Assembly: GCA_029856365.1 (NCBI GenBank)
Contig: JAHQWW010000002.1
Span: 1-64,000, forward strand
Direction: 5' to 3'
DNA from: Candidatus Hodarchaeota archaeon
Lineage (GTDB): Archaea > Asgardarchaeota > Heimdallarchaeia > Hodarchaeales > Hodarchaeaceae
Length of the DNA: 64,000 nt
This document shows, in pieces, positions 1-9,149 of the stretch. Below the pieces are notes generated by a model, which was not told the DNA's origin, did not search any database, and was given only the letters and a program-made list of their open reading frames with translations. The translations under genes were made by a program, and so were the position numbers. Each line of letters starts with the position of its first letter. Position 1 is the stretch's first letter.

Positions 1-717
1 CTCAGTGAATTCAACATCTTCTCCGTTCAGAAATCGTGAAAAAAAGTCAAGATACTTGGGTACATCTTCTTCCATCAGGATATCTAACTCGATGTACGAT
101 TTACCAATCATTTCTTCAACAGGGATTAAGAAAATTTTTGAGGCTGCTTTATTGCAATCCTGAATGATACCATCCAACCCAATTATGGTAATAGCATCTG
201 GAGATTCATCGAATAATATTTTATATTTCTCCTCACTCTCCCGTAACGCCTGTTCTACCTGTTTTCGTTCACTAATATCACGTATGATCGCGAGATCAGC
301 TGGTTTTCCCTGGTAAGTGATAATAGCAGCATTAACTTCAACTTCTAATACCCTATTGTGTTTCAGCAATATTTTTGTTTCATATATTGATGGTACACTT
401 TGACCAGTCACACGTTGTTCATAACGATTCAGAACGTCCGAACGAAAATCAGTATGAATATAATCTATGATTGGAGTGTCATATAGTTCATCAGCAGTAT
501 AACCAGTCATTTTAGCTAAACTTGGATTAACATACTTTATTAATGAGTCCTGAACTAAAGCAATGCCATCGTTTGCTCTTTCAACTAGATTCCGATACTT
601 TTCCTCTGATTCTCTCAAATCTAATTCAATCTGTCTAATACTGCTAATTTTTCTCTGAATTGTTTCTTTCACATCTCTAGGAATATCCAGCTTATTGAGC
701 AGTTCCTCAAATTCCAT
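1..717 (-). CDS. PAS-domain signalling protein, C-terminus cut by window edge
   Basis: The reading frame starts at an ATG (717) and stays open for 239 codons to the window edge, so the C-terminal output domain is not visible. A short helical N-terminus resembling that of the next gene (LDIPRDVKE here, PDVPTDVKE there) is followed by a PAS domain at about residues 30-150 ending in the usual RDISERKQ motif, then a second PAS from about 160. The first PAS is very close to the second PAS of the 1399-aa protein, in DNA as well as protein. The likely role is sensing in a phosphorelay, as input to a histidine kinase or similar output. Both genes face the same way, separated by 233 bp, and look like recent paralogues. 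Confidence 0.85.
   Translation of the reverse strand, partial: MEFEELLNKLDIPRDVKETIQRKISSIRQIELDLRESEEKYRNLVERANDGIALVQDSLIKYVNPSLAKMTGYTADELYDTPIIDYIHTDFRSDVLNRYEQRVTGQSVPSIYETKILLKHNRVLEVEVNAAIITYQGKPADLAIIRDISERKQVEQALRESEEKYKILFDESPDAITIIGLDGIIQDCNKAASKIFLIPVEEMIGKSYIELDILMEEDVPKYLDFFSRFLNGEDVEFTE
250..614. repeat. Direct repeat copy A (PAS module)
   Basis: This stretch aligns without a gap to 4308-4672 at a constant offset of 4058 bp, with scattered substitutions only. It encodes one PAS domain and its linker. It is a gene-internal direct repeat, not a mobile element. Confidence 0.75.
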
Positions 718-763
718 TAAAATCCACTGCCATCTGTAGTTTTTCTTACTGAATTGTATAAAC

Positions 764-777
764 CTGAATCAATTCAG
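764..777. promoter_or_regulatory. Short palindrome upstream of the partial PAS gene
   Basis: CTGAAT-CA-ATTCAG is a perfect 6-bp inverted repeat with a 2-bp spacer, 47 bp upstream of the ATG at 717. A related half (CTGAATTG) lies about 15 bp away on the start-codon side. The position would suit a repressor site, but no regulator can be named. Confidence 0.25.
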
Positions 778-950
778 AGATTTAAGTTTACTCAAATGAT
801 TCCTTATTTTTTTGCATGATCAGAGAAAAATCCAAGCTAGAATCCTTTCTTTTCCATTAACTAAAGAATTCCTGAAGTTCATGTTAAATGAAGACACATT
901 TGATTTTGAAATGAAAAAATCCTTGAATATTATTGCTGTTGTTATCGAAT

Positions 951-3900
951 TTATTCCTTGTCATTTGAACCTTCGATTAATTTAAGCGGGAAGAGAAGAT
1001 GAAACTCATTTCCTTTGGGATCTTGGGGGTGAATTTCAAGCGATCCGCCATAATATTGCATGATGACAGAAGCAAGAGCAATCCCAATATTATGTCCGAT
1101 AATTTCCCATTCATCCGTAATTGTCCCTGACAGTTTTGTAACTATTTCTTGAGGTAATGCTTCAGAACAACAATCACTAATGAGAACACAGAAGAAAGAA
1201 GAGAGAAGGGATCCCTTAATATCGATACTTGTTCTGATATTTTCAGAATCATGATAGAAACTCAAAATAAAGAATAATATCTCGTTAAAAACATCTTTAA
1301 GGTGTACATCAGTAAATAATGACACACTAAGGCTACTTTTGTAAATATTGATAAGTTTGGAAAAATTCGATAATTCAGAGACAAGCTCATTGATAATATC
1401 AAAAAGAGATTGACTTTCTTTTGGTTGAATAAATGGGGACTGAAGAACCTCATAAATCTTATTTACTGTGTCAATGGTTTTGGATGAACCAGATGCGATA
1501 TCAATAACATTATTTACTATGTGGCGATCAAGCTCTAGTTGAGATTCATACATTAAGGAAAGTAATTCTAAGTTATTGATGATCTTTTGCATATCATTAT
1601 TAATGAAATGAGACATCATGGCATGGTAGCGTTCTTCTTCAAGTTTTACTTGCCGAAGTGCCTGTTCCGCTTGTTTGCGTTCAGTAATATCACGGACGAT
1701 CCCTTGAATTACTTTTTTCCCTCTAATGTCGAAAAGACTTGATGACACCTCAGCAGGAAAGACCTCTCCATTTTTTTTCCTGAAATCGATCTCAAAGCTC
1801 ACAAATCCCTCTTTTGAGATTGTTTTAAAAGCCATTTTCGATGTTTCAATTGATTCAGGAGGGTGAAGGGCTGGAATTGAAATTAAAAGTAACTCTGATT
1901 TAGTGTACCCAAAAAGTTCCAATGTTTTCTCATTAACATCAATGATGTTACCTTCTAAGTCATGTAAGAAAATCGCATCATTTGAAAAGTGGAAAAGGTT
2001 GCTATACTTCTCCTCACTTTGCTGCAACTCCTCCTCTACCCGCTTGCGTTCTGTGATATCAGTAGATAGTACAAGAACTCCTTGGTAACCTCCAGTGCTT
2101 GAAAAAATTGGTGCTGCTGAAACAATAACTGGTATTAGTGTCCCATCTTTTGCTAGGACATTGCTTTCATAAGTACTACTCACCCCTTTACGCCGTTTTG
2201 CAGTCTCCTTATATGATTGATCCAGATCATTTTCAGGAACTATAAAACTCCAATGCTTACCCAATAGTTCGTCTTTAGTATAACCTAATGTTTCTAATGT
2301 TTTGGGATTAGCAAAGGTAATAAATCCATCCGGGTCTTCTACCGTAAGGCCCTCTTCTAGCTTTTCAACGAGGTTCTGAAATCTCTCTCTTTCCTCATTC
2401 AAAGCTTTCTCCATCTCAGCACGTTCTGTAACATCCCGAACAATGCCTCGGAACCCAGTAATTTCATCTTCAGAATTACGTATTGGAGAAATAGACGCTT
2501 CACTGACTCCCCTTGTCCCATCTTTTTTGATGAATCCAAAATCAAAAATCCTAGCAGGTTCTCCTGTTCGATAGACAGTATTATAGGTTTGAAACACCAT
2601 CTTAGCAGTCTCCTCATCCATATACTGACGGTAATTCATACCTAGCAATTCAAAGTTCGCATAACCTAAATTTTTACAGAGTGAATCATTGAAGAAAGTT
2701 AAATTCCCTGCAAGATCCACCTCATAATATCCTTCCTCGACTGTGTCTAAGATTGTACGATATTTCTCAGCGGTCTCATGTAATTGCTTCTCAACTAGCT
2801 TACGTTCAGTAATATCTGTAAACACAGTCAGGACCCCATCGAATTCTCCACTGGGAGAGATAACAGGAGCCGCTGTAACAATTACGGGGACATGACGTCC
2901 ATCTTTTGTTAGAGTACAAACTTCGTAAGTACTACTAACTCCTTTGGGGCGTTTTGCAGTCTCAACTTTCACTTGATCAATATATTCCTTTGGTACTATG
3001 TAACTCCAATGTTTTCCTATTAGTTCATCTTCAGTATAGCCCAATAATTCGGCTATTCTAGGATTTACAAAGGTAAACACTCCTCGAGCGTCCTCTAAGG
3101 CAACTCCTTCCTGCAACTTTTCCACAAGCATCTGATATTTATCTTTGGACTTCTTTAACTCCATCTCTGCTTGTTTACGTTCAGTAATGTCGATTAGAGT
3201 AATTAAAACTGCTGTTTTGCCTAAAAAAGATATGGCTTTTGAAAAATTATCAACCCATTTTAACTGCCCATTTTTTGTTATTAATTTATAAGAATAATTG
3301 GTTACAACATCTTTTTCTCCTAATTGTTTCTTTCGTCCCTGTTCCGTCACAAAAGGCCTATCATCAGGATGTACTACTTTTGCAGATTCTCCTGGTTCCC
3401 AGTTAAGTATTTCATCTATTGAATATTCAAAAATTTCTGCTAATGACTGATTTGCGTATTTTATTACATCATCTTGGAGAATACATACTCCCATCATAGT
3501 TCGCTCTGATATTACCCTAAACTTATATTCGCTTTCTTTTAGTGCTTCCTCTGTTTTCTTACGCTCAGAAATATCTCTTACTATAATAATGAAAGCAAAT
3601 GGATCTCCATTTATATCAGTGATTAATGCTGCACTCAATTCTGCAGGATAACTAATTCCATCTAACCTTATTAACTTATATTCGTAGTTTGAGATCACTC
3701 CATCTTGCAAGGTCTTTTGAATATTTTCAATTGCAAGGTTTCGATCTTCTGGTGCAATTAATTCAATTGCATTTTTCCCAATCAATTCTTCAGCGATAAC
3801 TGCACCACTCAATTTAATAGCTTGCTGATTAACTGCAATAATATTGAAATTTAGATCAATCAGAGTGATAGCATCAGGAGAAAGCTCAATTAACCTCCGA

Positions 3901-5150
3901 TATCGTGCTTCACTCTCTCGCAGTGCTTGTTCCACCTCTTGACGCTCGGTTATGTCTCTGATAATCCCCCGGAATCCAGTGGGTGCACCTTCAGAATCAG
4001 TTATTAAAGAAACTGACGCCTCATTAACCCTTCTAGATCCATCCTTTCTAATAATCTCATAAGCGAAGATTTTCGTGGGTTCCCCTGTTTGAAATACCTT
4101 GTTAAAGTTCTTATATACCATTTTGGCAGTTTCTTCATTTGTATACTCTCGGTTATTCATACCCATCAATTCTTCCCTAGGGTACCCATGAATTTTGCAC
4201 ATAGCATCATTAAAGAATGTTAAATTCCCAGCAAGATCAACTTCATAATAACCATCTTCAATATTCTCTAGAATTGTCCTGTATTTCTCTTCACTCTCTT
4301 GTAATGCCTGTTCCGCTTGTTTACGCTCAGTAATGTCACGTATGATCGCGAAGTCTGCGGGTTTGCCCTGATAAGAGATAACACCAGCATTAACTTCAAC
4401 TTCTAATACCTTATTGTGTTTCAGCAATATTTTTGTTTCATATATTGGTGGAACACTTTGACCAGCCATACGTTGCTCGTAGCGATTTATGACTTCAGAA
4501 AGAACCTTAGGGTGAATATAGTTCAAAATTGGAGTATCAATAAGTTCCTGCGCTGTGTAACCAGTTAATTTGGCTAAACTTGGATTAATATACTTTATTA
4601 ATGAGTCCTGAACTATACCAATACCGTCGTTCGCTCGTTCAACCAAGGATCGATATTTTTCCTCTGATTCTTGTAAAGCAGTCATTGTTTGTTTATAATC
4701 AGTGATATTTCTAATAACAGTAACCACACGGGTGACCTTTCCCTCATCGACGATTGGTATCTTTCGTGTTTCAGTAATATATTCTTCATCCCCGATTGTA
4801 GTACAATCCTCGGTGACGATAGATTCACCCGTACTGAAAACATGCTTATATTCGCCAATTACATTCTTTGACAGGAAAGGAAATGCGTCAATAATTCTCT
4901 GACCTATTATATCTTCCTGGAGGCCCAATTCTTTGTTCCATTGTTTGAAAGCTTTGTTGAAAAGAATAAAACGTAGGTCTGGTCCAACAACATGTATTGC
5001 ATCGCCCATAGAATCAAGTGTTTGACGTAATTGCAGTCCAATTTCACGTTTCTCTTCTTCAATATCCTTCTGTTTTGTTAAATAGCTCTTGACAGCTTCT
5101 TTCACATCTGTAGGAACATCTGGCCTACCAAGGATTGTTTCTAATTGCAT
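951..5150 (-). CDS. Nine-PAS sensor protein with degenerate histidine-kinase core
   Basis: After a short coiled N-terminus I count nine PAS domains at about residues 41-155, 164-280, 285-405, 412-535, 540-660, 668-785, 795-915, 920-1035 and 1042-1165. Most end in a [RT]DITERK linker. The third and seventh share GYYEVDLAGNLTFFND; the sixth and eighth share GKHWS and a similar core, so the array grew by internal duplication. The end (from about 1170) looks like a histidine kinase: SHFINNDMQK with H1181 as possible phospho-acceptor, then an ATPase-like region. The nucleotide-binding glycines are poorly kept (ISDCCSEALP where a D-x-G-x-G box is expected; GHNIGIAL late), so kinase activity is doubtful. 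No transmembrane segment is seen, so it should sense cytoplasmic signals. No receiver domain or response regulator lies nearby. Confidence 0.9.
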   Translation of the reverse strand: MQLETILGRPDVPTDVKEAVKSYLTKQKDIEEEKREIGLQLRQTLDSMGDAIHVVGPDLRFILFNKAFKQWNKELGLQEDIIGQRIIDAFPFLSKNVIGEYKHVFSTGESIVTEDCTTIGDEEYITETRKIPIVDEGKVTRVVTVIRNITDYKQTMTALQESEEKYRSLVERANDGIGIVQDSLIKYINPSLAKLTGYTAQELIDTPILNYIHPKVLSEVINRYEQRMAGQSVPPIYETKILLKHNKVLEVEVNAGVISYQGKPADFAIIRDITERKQAEQALQESEEKYRTILENIEDGYYEVDLAGNLTFFNDAMCKIHGYPREELMGMNNREYTNEETAKMVYKNFNKVFQTGEPTKIFAYEIIRKDGSRRVNEASVSLITDSEGAPTGFRGIIRDITERQEVEQALRESEARYRRLIELSPDAITLIDLNFNIIAVNQQAIKLSGAVIAEELIGKNAIELIAPEDRNLAIENIQKTLQDGVISNYEYKLIRLDGISYPAELSAALITDINGDPFAFIIIVRDISERKKTEEALKESEYKFRVISERTMMGVCILQDDVIKYANQSLAEIFEYSIDEILNWEPGESAKVVHPDDRPFVTEQGRKKQLGEKDVVTNYSYKLITKNGQLKWVDNFSKAISFLGKTAVLITLIDITERKQAEMELKKSKDKYQMLVEKLQEGVALEDARGVFTFVNPRIAELLGYTEDELIGKHWSYIVPKEYIDQVKVETAKRPKGVSSTYEVCTLTKDGRHVPVIVTAAPVISPSGEFDGVLTVFTDITERKLVEKQLHETAEKYRTILDTVEEGYYEVDLAGNLTFFNDSLCKNLGYANFELLGMNYRQYMDEETAKMVFQTYNTVYRTGEPARIFDFGFIKKDGTRGVSEASISPIRNSEDEITGFRGIVRDVTERAEMEKALNEERERFQNLVEKLEEGLTVEDPDGFITFANPKTLETLGYTKDELLGKHWSFIVPENDLDQSYKETAKRRKGVSSTYESNVLAKDGTLIPVIVSAAPIFSSTGGYQGVLVLSTDITERKRVEEELQQSEEKYSNLFHFSNDAIFLHDLEGNIIDVNEKTLELFGYTKSELLLISIPALHPPESIETSKMAFKTISKEGFVSFEIDFRKKNGEVFPAEVSSSLFDIRGKKVIQGIVRDITERKQAEQALRQVKLEEERYHAMMSHFINNDMQKIINNLELLSLMYESQLELDRHIVNNVIDIASGSSKTIDTVNKIYEVLQSPFIQPKESQSLFDIINELVSELSNFSKLINIYKSSLSVSLFTDVHLKDVFNEILFFILSFYHDSENIRTSIDIKGSLLSSFFCVLISDCCSEALPQEIVTKLSGTITDEWEIIGHNIGIALASVIMQYYGGSLEIHPQDPKGNEFHLLFPLKLIEGSNDKE
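4308..4672. repeat. Direct repeat copy B (second PAS of the 1399-aa protein)
   Basis: Gap-free partner of 250-614 at an offset of 4058 bp. It covers the second PAS domain and its linker. Recombination between the two copies would fuse the two genes and delete about 4 kb. Confidence 0.75.
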
Positions 5151-5417
5151 TTCTACTCACTGAAAGTTGAGCTTTTCCGCATTTAGTATTTATTATATCA
5201 TGATTATTATATGGTTTTTCTATTAGAATTTTCTTTATCTTCAGCCAAAATTTGCATATCAAAGTTCAATAGTTCCCTAATCTTCAATCATTACTTTGAT
5301 ATTTCTAAACAAATTATTCTAACAACAGATAATTGTTGTATTATACCATAAAACTGAAATATTAAACTAAAAAGTTACATGTCTAATATAAAACATTTCA
5401 TAGGACTGTGAAGGAAG

Positions 5418-6635
5418 ATGACAAAAATCATTGTGTTAGGAGGAGCAGGAGCTGTTGGCAGAATAGCGGTTAGGACTCTTACTACTTTTCCAGATTTCTC
5501 TAAAGTGATCATTGGTGATATTAATATAAAAAAAGCTCACGAAATTGCCGAGGAAATTTGTTCAGACAAAGTTATATTTAGAGAAATCAACGTAAACAAC
5601 TTTAAAAGTCTTAACAAGCTAATTAAGTCTGTTGATGTCGTGCTAAATTGTATTGGCCCATTCTATAAATATGGTTCATTAGTTTTGAAGTCAGCAATAG
5701 AGATGGGAAGAAACTATGTAGATATCAACGACGATGTTGATGCAACAAAAAAAGTGCTAGAGATGGACAATGAAGCACAAAAATCAAATATCACAGCTTT
5801 AATTGGAATGGGAAGCTCGCCTGGCATCACTAATTTATTGGCAAAGTTTGCTGCTGATCAATTACTCGATGAAGTGGATTCAATCGACCTCTACCATGCA
5901 CATGGAGGGGAAACATACGAAGGTCCAGGAGTGATTTATCATCGAATTCATTCTATGAAAATTGAAATCCCAGTGTTTATTGATGGAAATTTTATCACTG
6001 TCAATTTCTTTGACGATGATGGAAAAGCACTAGAAGAAGAGGTTAATTTCCCAAAACTTGGAAAATATCGAGTTCATCCATATCCACATCCAGAAACTAT
6101 CACGCTACCACAGTATATCAAGGGTGTTCAACGAGTCACAAATAAAGGAACAGTTTTACCTCCGGAGTACTTCTATCTTATCACTGACCTAGTAAAACTT
6201 GGTTTAACAGATGACAAGCCAATAAATGTGAAAGGAAATATGATTTCTCCACTAGAATTTACTATTTCTTATATCATTAATCAAAGAGAGAGAATATTGA
6301 AAGAAACAAATTTCGGATCCCAAAGGGGATGTGTGAAAATTGTTGTAAAAGGGAAAAAAGATGGAAAAACTCATCAGTATGTATTTTCATTAGCGTCTGA
6401 AAGCCTAGCTATGGGGGAAGGAACAGGTATTCCTGCTGCAATCGGCGCTGTTCTTATGAATAGGGGATTAATCACAAAAAAGGGTGTTCATCCGCCAGAA
6501 GCGTGTGTAAATCCTTTAGACTTTCTTAATATTATGCAAGAGCACCTTAGGCTTGAGACAACCACTGGAGAGGGGTCACCCTTAACAATTGAATCAATCA
6601 ATGATGAAGGAAATATTGAAACAATTACTTTATAA
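5418..6635 (+). CDS. Saccharopine dehydrogenase-like NAD(P)-dependent oxidoreductase
   Basis: A 405-aa protein opening with a Rossmann dinucleotide motif (IIVLGGAGAVGR, residues 4-15), then an acidic strand end (VIIGDINIKKA), typical of the saccharopine dehydrogenase / homospermidine synthase superfamily. VVLNCIGPFYKYG and IGMGSSPGITNLLA match the conserved family blocks. The exact substrate cannot be told; members act in lysine, polyamine or lipid-related reactions. An AAGGAAG Shine-Dalgarno sits just before the ATG. Its stop overlaps the FGGY kinase start by one base (TAATG), so the two are translationally coupled. A second, more distant relative lies at 60499-61692. Confidence 0.85.
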   Translation: MTKIIVLGGAGAVGRIAVRTLTTFPDFSKVIIGDINIKKAHEIAEEICSDKVIFREINVNNFKSLNKLIKSVDVVLNCIGPFYKYGSLVLKSAIEMGRNYVDINDDVDATKKVLEMDNEAQKSNITALIGMGSSPGITNLLAKFAADQLLDEVDSIDLYHAHGGETYEGPGVIYHRIHSMKIEIPVFIDGNFITVNFFDDDGKALEEEVNFPKLGKYRVHPYPHPETITLPQYIKGVQRVTNKGTVLPPEYFYLITDLVKLGLTDDKPINVKGNMISPLEFTISYIINQRERILKETNFGSQRGCVKIVVKGKKDGKTHQYVFSLASESLAMGEGTGIPAAIGAVLMNRGLITKKGVHPPEACVNPLDFLNIMQEHLRLETTTGEGSPLTIESINDEGNIETITL

Positions 6636-8233
6636 TGAGTAAAAACGTGTTAGTGATGTCAAACCAAAAACAAGAAAAGAAATATGTATTGGCTTTTGAC
6701 CATGGGACATCAGGTGTTAAAGCTGCACTTTGTTCTGTGTACGGAAAGGTTTTAGATTTTGTTTTTGAAAGAACACCTTTATATCTAAGAGGAGACGGGG
6801 GAGCTGAACAAGATCCTAATGAATGGTGGGAAGCTGTTTTAAAAACTTCAAAACGCTTAATCGATAAGTCTCTTGTTCCTATTAATGATATCGTTGCTAT
6901 TTCTTGCTCAAGTCAATGGTCTGGTACAGTTCCTGTAGACGCTAATGGAAACCATTTGATGAATGCGATTATCTGGATGGATTCGCGTGGAGCACCATAT
7001 CTCAGGAAAACTTTAGGCGGTTTCCCAAAAATTTCGGGTTATCCTTTGAAGGACATTATTCGGTTTATCTATAAAACAGGGGGAGCTCCAGGTTTATCAG
7101 GGAAAGATCCGATTTCACATATATTGTATTTAAAGTATGAATGTCCTGAGATTTATGAAAGAACCTTCAAATTTCTTGACTGCATTGATTTTTTAAACTT
7201 AAAATTCACAGGGAAATTCGCTGCTTCTACTGGTTCAATTACTCTTCATTGGGTGACCAATACTCGTGATATTAATAATATACATTATGATGAAACTCTG
7301 ATAAAGCGTCTCAAAATTGAGAAAGAAAAACTTCCTGACTTGAAAGGGCAAACTGATATTTTAGGAAATGTTACACCAAAAATTGCTGATGAATTAGGTA
7401 TTAATCGAGATGTAAAAGTATCAATGGGAGCTCCTGATCTTCTATCTGCAATAGTAGGTTCTGGAGCTGTTGAAGACTACCAAGGGCATATCTATATTGG
7501 AACCAGCTCCTGGGTAATTTGCCATGTTCCCTTCAAAAAAACAGATATCTCTCACAATATGGCTTCCATTCCCGCTGCTATTCCAGAGAAGTATTTTGTT
7601 GTTAATGAACAGGAAACTGCAGGGGCCTGTTTAAATTTCTTACGTGATAACATTTTCTTCATTGATGATGAAAAGTACTTTGGGAATGCTAAAGTATACA
7701 AAATGTTTGATGAAATTGTTGAGAATGTTCCAGTGGGTAGCGGTAAAGTTATTTTCACTCCCTGGCTATATGGAGAACGAACGCCAATTGAAGACCATAC
7801 TGTTCGAGGTGGCTTCTTTAACCTCTCCTTAAAAACCAAGAAGGAACATATGATTAGATCAGTGTTTGAAGGAGTAGCTTATAACAATCGTTGGGTATTG
7901 AAGTACGTTGAGGCTTTTATAAAAAGAAAAATGGATCCACTGAATATAATTGGAGGGGGGGCTCAATCTAATGTGTGGTGTCAGATTTATGCGGATGTAC
8001 TGAATAGAACAATTCGACGTGTTAAGGATCCAATTCAAGCAAATGCTAGAGGAGCAGCTTTTATTGCTTCAGTTGCTTTAGGATACATCACTTTTGATGA
8101 TATTCCGAACCTCATTCAGTACTCAAGGATATTTCAACCTAATCCAAAGAATGTTAAAACTTATGATCGACTCTTTAAAGAATTTTTAACAATCTATAAG
8201 AGTAATAGAAAGATGTACAAACGATTGAACTAA
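6635..8233 (+). CDS. FGGY-family carbohydrate kinase
   Basis: A 532-aa sugar kinase. The ATP-binding start is YVLAFDHGTSGVKAAL near residue 18. The central GTSSWVICH strand and the C-terminal GGGAQSNVWCQIYADVLNR block are typical of xylulokinase/glycerol-kinase-type FGGY enzymes, which phosphorylate sugars or polyols with ATP. Length fits the family (480-550). The start overlaps the upstream stop by one base; an internal ATG at 6656 is an alternative closer to the kinase fold. Coupling to a saccharopine-dehydrogenase-like oxidoreductase suggests joint work on a polyol or sugar-derived compound, but the substrate is not evident. Confidence 0.9.
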   Translation: MSKNVLVMSNQKQEKKYVLAFDHGTSGVKAALCSVYGKVLDFVFERTPLYLRGDGGAEQDPNEWWEAVLKTSKRLIDKSLVPINDIVAISCSSQWSGTVPVDANGNHLMNAIIWMDSRGAPYLRKTLGGFPKISGYPLKDIIRFIYKTGGAPGLSGKDPISHILYLKYECPEIYERTFKFLDCIDFLNLKFTGKFAASTGSITLHWVTNTRDINNIHYDETLIKRLKIEKEKLPDLKGQTDILGNVTPKIADELGINRDVKVSMGAPDLLSAIVGSGAVEDYQGHIYIGTSSWVICHVPFKKTDISHNMASIPAAIPEKYFVVNEQETAGACLNFLRDNIFFIDDEKYFGNAKVYKMFDEIVENVPVGSGKVIFTPWLYGERTPIEDHTVRGGFFNLSLKTKKEHMIRSVFEGVAYNNRWVLKYVEAFIKRKMDPLNIIGGGAQSNVWCQIYADVLNRTIRRVKDPIQANARGAAFIASVALGYITFDDIPNLIQYSRIFQPNPKNVKTYDRLFKEFLTIYKSNRKMYKRLN

Positions 8234-8244
8234 ATATATTCTGA

Positions 8245-8952
8245 TTAATCTGGATTAACTATAGCTAACAGGGATTGAATTGCTTCATTAACCATTAAAG
8301 CAGCAAAGGCAAATAAAATGATAGCTGTCCCTCTCTGTACCCAAACAAAGAGTTTTGGGTTTGGTAAACGCCCTATAGCACCAAGTAAGGTCGTAAAAAA
8401 CAGTTGCCAAATTAACACCCCTGATAAAAACATGATAACAATCCCTAAACGAAAAAGGGGGTCGGGTACATTAAGATCACTAAACAAAATTAATGTTCCC
8501 ATAGATACCCACCAAAGATAAGACCATGGAGAAGTGACGACTATTGAAAACCCAGTTATATATTGTCTAGCTAATCGCAAATGATTTGGATGTAATAATT
8601 CTTTTTGAGTAATTGGCCGATCTTCTATGGGATTTGGTTTAGAAAAAAGAGCAGAAATACCCAAAAACCCTAAAATTAATATATTCACAGAAAAAAGTAA
8701 AAATGTGATAACTGGATTTGAAAAAATATCTGTTAATATTTCTCCCCCTAAAGTCAATGCTGAGAATGCAACAACAAAATCCCCTGTCATCGCACCTATC
8801 CCTGTTAATATAGCTAAACTCCAAGCAAGCTTTTCACTAACGGTTTTATTTAATGCCTGTTTGATTACCTCAGCATTTATTGGGCCAAGAGGAGCTGCTA
8901 ATGTGAATCCTAAAAACGCAACGAAAATCCATATTTCTAAAACACTGGCCAC
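8245..8952 (-). CDS. LysE-family amino-acid exporter
   Basis: A 235-aa membrane protein with about six hydrophobic segments. The N-terminus FTLAAPLGPINAEVIKQAL is the LysE/RhtB signature. The middle has PWSYLWWVSMGT and the end VQRGTAIILFAFAALM, both usual in the family. It likely exports amino acids or small metabolites across the cytoplasmic membrane. The start is GTG. It converges with the FGGY kinase, leaving only 11 bp between stops, and diverges from the GH4 gene. Confidence 0.88.
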   Translation of the reverse strand: MASVLEIWIFVAFLGFTLAAPLGPINAEVIKQALNKTVSEKLAWSLAILTGIGAMTGDFVVAFSALTLGGEILTDIFSNPVITFLLFSVNILILGFLGISALFSKPNPIEDRPITQKELLHPNHLRLARQYITGFSIVVTSPWSYLWWVSMGTLILFSDLNVPDPLFRLGIVIMFLSGVLIWQLFFTTLLGAIGRLPNPKLFVWVQRGTAIILFAFAALMVNEAIQSLLAIVNPD

Positions 8953-9149
8953 TTCAGAATATACTCCTATTCTGTCTTATAAGGATCTAAAAGCATTTAT
9001 ACTTTCACTATACTCGATTTAAACTTGGTTTTTTTTGTCTTAACGAGTCTTTTGATTTGAACATTACCCTAGAAAATAAGAATTGAATAATATATTTGCT
9101 ATCTTATTCTTTGTACTATATCAAGTAACGAATAGTAGGTGCTATATGA

